Notes under the pieces: generated by a model | The model's database searches: none | What the model was told of the DNA's origin: nothing | What the model saw: the letters and a program-made list of their open reading frames with translations, nothing else | Shown here: positions 59,727 to 64,000 of the stretch, piece after piece | How positions within the stretch are numbered: position 1 is the first letter of the stretch | Layout: each line of letters starts with the position of its first letter | Assembly (NCBI RefSeq): GCF_027244095.1 | Contig: NC_069657.1 | Coordinates: 245,188,674 to 245,252,673 of the forward strand | DNA: 64,000 nt | Direction: 5' to 3' | Source of the DNA: Hemicordylus capensis | Lineage: Eukaryota > Chordata > Lepidosauria > Squamata > Cordylidae | Program-made: the position numbers and the translations under genes

Positions 59727-62700
59727 TTTTATTAGACTAATTTTTTAGGACATCTTTTAAACTTGACATAGCTTAAGACCTCAGAATGTCATAATTCAAA
59801 CACCTTGTGTGTCTATCTTGTTTTATGCCCATGTGTCACATTCACTTCGCATTACAGCTAAGTATGATTTAGCAGAGCTTCAAGAAGAAGTGTTTCAAAA
59901 CCAGGCTGAACTACTTATATTATCCAATTTCAGATACCAAGGTAAGAAGGAAAGATTTAAAGGATTTATAATCCACCACCACTCACACTTCTGATCAAAA
60001 TGGTCTTCAAGTTGGGTTACAATTGATGCAGTTTGTTCAAAGCAAAACTCCTACACCAGTTCATATGCACAGCAATTTAGTGGGAAAGGAAAGGACAAGA
60101 AAACTAACACATTGGTTACATAAGTATTGGGATTCCTTCCATAGAGAACAGGTTTGGTCTAACAGGGTATATTAGAGTAGCATAACCTAAAAACAAGAAG
60201 AGCAGGAGCCTTTATACATAAAACATTTCTTTCATAGAAACCCAAGCCAGGCAACTATTAAGTGCAGTTAAGGCACTATCCATTTAAAACAATATTCCGA
60301 TGATCAGAATTCCTTTTTTATCCTCTCTGGATGAATATATAGTCGAAGGAGCTATCCTCAAGAAAGATTAAGCTTTCAGTAATGGTCACCAGATCCACCA
60401 AAGTTTGAGCTGTAGCTGTTTTGGCATGCAGGGGAGAAAATGATGAAGAATAAGGAAAGGCATATATCAAGTATTCTCTTTGGATATTTGATGAGCAGTT
60501 CTGAAGTCCATTATCTAGTAAGAATACTAATCTAAATACCTGCAGAAATGATTTTTAGTTCTGTCTATTCCTAATTAGCAGCTATATTAGTCAAAATTAA
60601 ATATTAAGAATATTTATACACCACCTGTCAACAAAAAATTCTAAAAGCAGTTTAGACATATTGGCTCACATGTTGCAGTTAATGTGGGTGGTGGCAATTC
60701 GCACACACTGGTACTGTTTCATTTTTGCACAAGAGTGCAGATACTTCAAGTAGTGTGCCCAACTCCAGAAGTGATGGTTAAGCAATGTTTCCAATTGAAC
60801 TAGCCCTTTTGGATTTGCACACCTGTAGAGAAGTGCAACACTACCAGTGCTTTGCTACAAGTGCACAGCATGTTATGTTATGCTGCACAAGATGAAAAAT
60901 CAGGTAAATATCAGTGCTTATTGGTCAAGTAACTCTTAAAAGAGATGCTGAAATATTGCCATGCTTTTATAGCATACTACAGGTATCCTAGATAAAATGG
61001 GCACTTAAAATGAAAAGAATGTGAAGCTTTCCCCCACTTATGACAGAAGTCTGGAGTGTGCTTATTTTCTGTTCCACAGACAGTGGTTCTTCCTCCCTAT
61101 AATATAAGTATTCCTATTATGTAAGTACTGACATTAAAAACAGCAATCTTTTCAAGATAGTTTGCATTTTGAGTGTAGGAGAAATAACCAAACACTTAGG
61201 AGAAACTGGCTTCCCAGCTTGCTTTCCAGAACACTGAACTTCACAATACTCATCTGATAATTTATTTCAACTGTTTCCTATACACCAATGTAAGACTGAA
61301 CACCAATAGCAGAATAGGCACATTAAGGAGAAGCCATTTTAAAAATTCATTTTGAATGAGATTCATAATCCCCCACACACGAGTGCTTTTCATAGGGAAA
61401 GGCTTCAGACATCTCTTTTTGGCAGCTGCCCCTCATCTCATAGGGTGCCATGGGCGGGGGGGGGGAGTGTTACAGGAGTCTACTTACCAGTGAAAGGAAG
61501 TGTTATAAAGTCCCCTTGCACAAGTGGGGCTCTTCAAAAATCATATTACCTCAATGCTATTCTAGATTTTTTAAAAGCAGTTCATACAAAACAAATATAA
61601 AAGTCAAGTTATGGAGTGTAAGGACATCGACCACATTGGTTTAGAAATCTCTGGCCTGCTATAATTACAAAGGTAATTCTGAACAAAGTTCTGATCATAT
61701 TTAAGAAGTGCTGAGATTAAATATGTGGTCACTGGTACACTGAATATTTGTTTTCCTTAAGAAAGAAGTTCTGTTATCTTAACTATATTACAAATAGTTT
61801 TCTTGCAAGTTAGGTAGCTCTTGGAAATAATGAATATTTATATTAGTTTACTTGTCCAAACTGGAATTCTAGCAATATTCCTGACTGAGGTTTAAAAAAA
61901 AGATCTCTGCTAGTGGAATACAATATTTAACTTACAAAGTTAATCTTGTACAGATAGAAAAGGAATTGATCTGAGTTATTAAGATTCAGTGAAAAACACT
62001 GGTAGGAAGGAAACTGGAACAGTGCAATGGCTATTTATTAAAGAATAGATCCCACTGGGTTTCAAATAGAACTCTTCTTCAGGGGAAGTGGTTTACAAGT
62101 TGTTTAGAAGTTGGGTATTGTACCTTGTAAACCACTTTTCCTGAAGAAGAGTTCTATTTGAAGATCTATAACAAATTGTGGATTCTTTCCTTCCTACCTG
62201 CTGGTGTGGTGCTTTCCCCTCCTGTGTACTTCTGTCATGAAAAACATTAGACAAACACAAAATTAGAAGAACTTGAATTTGCTTTTCACTTGTTTAAAAT
62301 TCCTTGCCTTTTTGGTAATCCCCTTTTCCTTATGCAGTACCATTTCTGTTGCAAGTTCTCATTAAAAAAACCCTCTTAAAGTGTAAAAAGCACCTTATCA
62401 TATCCATGTATATACAAACTTCAAAAAAAGGTCAGAGACAGCTGATTTAAAGGTTATTTCAGCATGGTTGCCACTAAAAAGCTGTTCCTCACGTTTGTAT
62501 GGGAGTAAAATGCCTTCACTATGTGTCAGCCCAAACATGTGATGCTTGAGCTGCTGCGGTGTGGTGCTAGCATGTAAGTGCTCCATGTATTTGAAACAAT
62601 ACATAGAGAGACATTTAGAAGTCATCTTTACAGAAAAAAGCCTGCTGGTGGCAGCCACAGGTGGCAAGTAATGCTTAAATCAGTCTTCAGATTACAAGGA

Positions 62701-63299
62701 AAGGACACTCAAGATAGCCTAAGTATGCTTCTTTGGGGCAGAGTTGTATAAAGTAGTTTGACCTGCTTTAGTACTGTTGGAGGGTTATAACTGCTGATGC
62801 TTACATTTCTCTGAAAGGTTTTCAGTGAAATTAAAATCTATTTCTAGAGAATGATATCATACACAATGACAGGGTAACAGTGGAAGTCCTCCCGACACTA
62901 GTCACCTTTAAACTAGATAACTTTATCCTTGCAGCAGATGTTCTTACAGCAGTGAGCTGAACACAAGAAAGCAGAATCACAATTTTCACAATCGGCTTAT
63001 ACCAGCTCAAGAACTTCAATACAATTATTCAAATTTAGGAGCTGACAAGATATTTCCAGGGCTCGAAGGACCATCGTTTTACATAAATATTTGAGTTGCT
63101 TAAACTACTATTCTTGCTGCTTTAGCTGATAGATGCAATGCTCTTTCTATTACAAAACAGATTCTGTTCAACATTTGTTTTTCACAGATTTTATGGTCAC
63201 CTCCAGTATTCTGGGTAGATTAATAATGTTTTTCTGAAGATGTTATCCAGTGCAAGTCTAGCTGTCATGTCCAGTTTTAAAGACAAGAGCCAGTGAATG
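59727..63299 (-). other. ENPP4: Probable ENPP4 3' UTR
   Basis: Follows the ENPP4 stop on the minus strand with no further coding. Minus-strand AATAAA hexamers lie at 62034-62039, 61261-61266 and 59727-59732; the last is the outer limit. A strong hairpin (62063-62160) sits just upstream of the first. A decayed SINE piece (TATTTATACACCACCTG) is at 60612-60660. Confidence 0.4.
62063..62160. repeat. 37-bp-arm hairpin
   Basis: 62063-62099 and 62124-62160 pair over 37 bp with two mismatches that would be G-U pairs in plus-strand RNA; loop 24 nt. It lies within the probable ENPP4 3' UTR, 23 bases before a minus-strand AATAAA. Origin unknown; it may be a small inverted duplication. Confidence 0.8.
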
Positions 63300-63658
63300 T
63301 TATCCGATTAAAGGATCGTCATCATCTTCCTGCAGCTGAAGTCGTGAAAATGGACGCACAGAAGGTGCTCTGTTCTTCATGATGATTATAAGGCATGTCA
63401 GAGTAGTTAACACCATAAATACACCAATAACTATTCCAATGGCTTCAGGAACATTTATGCACCACTGGTCAACTAACAAACACTTGCTCAAAGTGCCATT
63501 ATTGGGCTCGGGTGTCAGACCTAGGATATGGCACATGATTGGATAAATATCCACTGTATTTATTGTCTTCTTTTTGTAGCCTCTTCGAAAAGCAGGCCCA
63601 CGAGCTGCCAGGAATGGATGCATACTTGGAAGAGTATTGTCATAGCCATGGTCTCCTA
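63300..63658 (-). CDS. ENPP4: ENPP4 last coding exon
   Basis: ENPP4 is a membrane-anchored NPP ectoenzyme reported to hydrolyse diadenosine polyphosphates on vascular cells. On the minus strand the exon follows acceptor TTTTTCCAG and begins in the codon before [20 protein letters not shown], holding the last zinc-ligand His. [17 protein letters not shown]-like sequence, the [14 protein letters not shown] cysteine segment and one transmembrane helix ([20 protein letters not shown]) follow. The cytoplasmic end is [16 protein letters not shown], then TAA at 63302-63300, an ending I recognise as ENPP4. 118 complete codons plus a split first codon. Earlier exons lie beyond the right edge. Confidence 0.95.
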
Positions 63659-63744
63659 CTGGAAAAAGCGAATTCAGAGTTATTTATATGCAACTAAGGG
63701 AACAGTTCTTTCCTCCCCCAATGAATTCTGTAAAACATTTAGAT

Positions 63745-63828
63745 TGGGAACAGGGATCCATCTTATTTATTTATTATTTCTCTGTGTAAACCGCCCTGAG
63801 CCATTTTTGGAAGGGCGGTATAGAAATT

Positions 63829-63864
<36 letters not shown>
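63745..63864 (+). mobile_element. SINE 3' end with (ATC)n tail in ENPP4 intron
   Basis: Contains CTGTGTAAACCGCCCTGAGC and AGGGCGGTATAGAAATTG, the tail seen at 46610-46650, followed by (ATC)n at 63834-63864. The 5' part is missing. Confidence 0.75.
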
Positions 63865-63865
<1 letters not shown>

Positions 63866-63866
<1 letters not shown>

Positions 63867-64000
63867 CCAGTGAGGCACTACCTTGGCGTGGTTGTGTGGC
63901 TTGTGTGCTCTGAGGAAGGTGAGAGCTATGCCAGAGGTCCAACCATACTGGACAGGTCTCATCAGAGGAGCCAGACAAAGAGTGCCTCTCCCATCAACAA
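63866..64000 (+). repeat. Unassigned repeat, runs off the window
   Basis: Starts CCCCAGTGAGGCACTACCTT and contains TGGCGTGGTTGTGTGGC and ACTGGACAGGTCTCATC. It reads like the 5' region of an RTE/BovB-type element, but I cannot confirm it. Confidence 0.35.

Noticed and set aside
62398-62667. 89-codon minus-strand frame in the ENPP4 3' UTR
   Set aside because: No recognisable motif and located after the ENPP4 stop in AT-rich sequence; treated as chance.

Overview
The window looks like a stretch of lizard or snake (squamate) nuclear genome. Three host genes can be read: the last three coding exons of RCAN2 (regulator of calcineurin 2, + strand), the whole coding sequence of ENPP5 (+), and the last coding exon of ENPP4 (-). 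The order RCAN2-ENPP5-ENPP4, with ENPP5 and ENPP4 convergent, is the order I recall on human 6p21. The squamate call rests on the repeats: Sauria-type SINEs with BovB-like tails, a BovB/RTE copy, CR1 and L2 LINEs, a Dong/R4-type LINE with a restriction-like endonuclease, Tc1 elements and many short palindromic hAT elements. I cannot name the species.

Layout. 1-33,066 is the 3' half of RCAN2; coding exons lie at 7518-7691, 12865-13036 and 32906-33066, and the introns are packed with mobile elements: L2 (1-1330, 9185-11262, 22180-25735), CR1 (2527-4480, 19290-19818), BovB (16985-18030), two R4 pieces (27334-27490, 27545-30172), a broken inverted Tc1 pair (30482-31665), palindromic hAT elements (11882, 14401, 20345, 26633) and several 136-bp MITEs. 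33,067 to about 38,000 is probably RCAN2 3' UTR. 38.5-46.8 kb is the intergenic region, with a CR1 fragment, a rearranged hAT palindrome (40426-41242), other MITEs and a GC-rich minisatellite. A CpG-rich block at 46.9-47.1 kb is the likely ENPP5 promoter and first exon. ENPP5 coding exons are 52525-53362, 54044-54220 and 55635-56020, and its 3' UTR runs to about 58.86 kb. ENPP4 enters from the right edge on the minus strand.

How the genes relate. RCAN2 binds and modulates calcineurin. ENPP5 and ENPP4 are paralogous type I membrane ectophosphodiesterases of the NPP family. They share chromosome position, not a pathway with RCAN2.

Most notable signals. (1) A complete Tc1 transposon with an uninterrupted DD34E transposase and nearly identical 202-bp terminal repeats, inserted in a SINE with a 5S-rRNA-like head. 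(2) A palindromic hAT element carrying an inverted copy of its own right flank, joined at a short microhomology. (3) Two different 136-bp MITEs inserted side by side at one TCTAGA site, giving three copies of the duplicated target. (4) MITE cores resembling the ZNF143/THAP11 motif. I found no CRISPR array, operon, LTR or viral element, and no clearly new gene system. The novelty here is in transposon structure.
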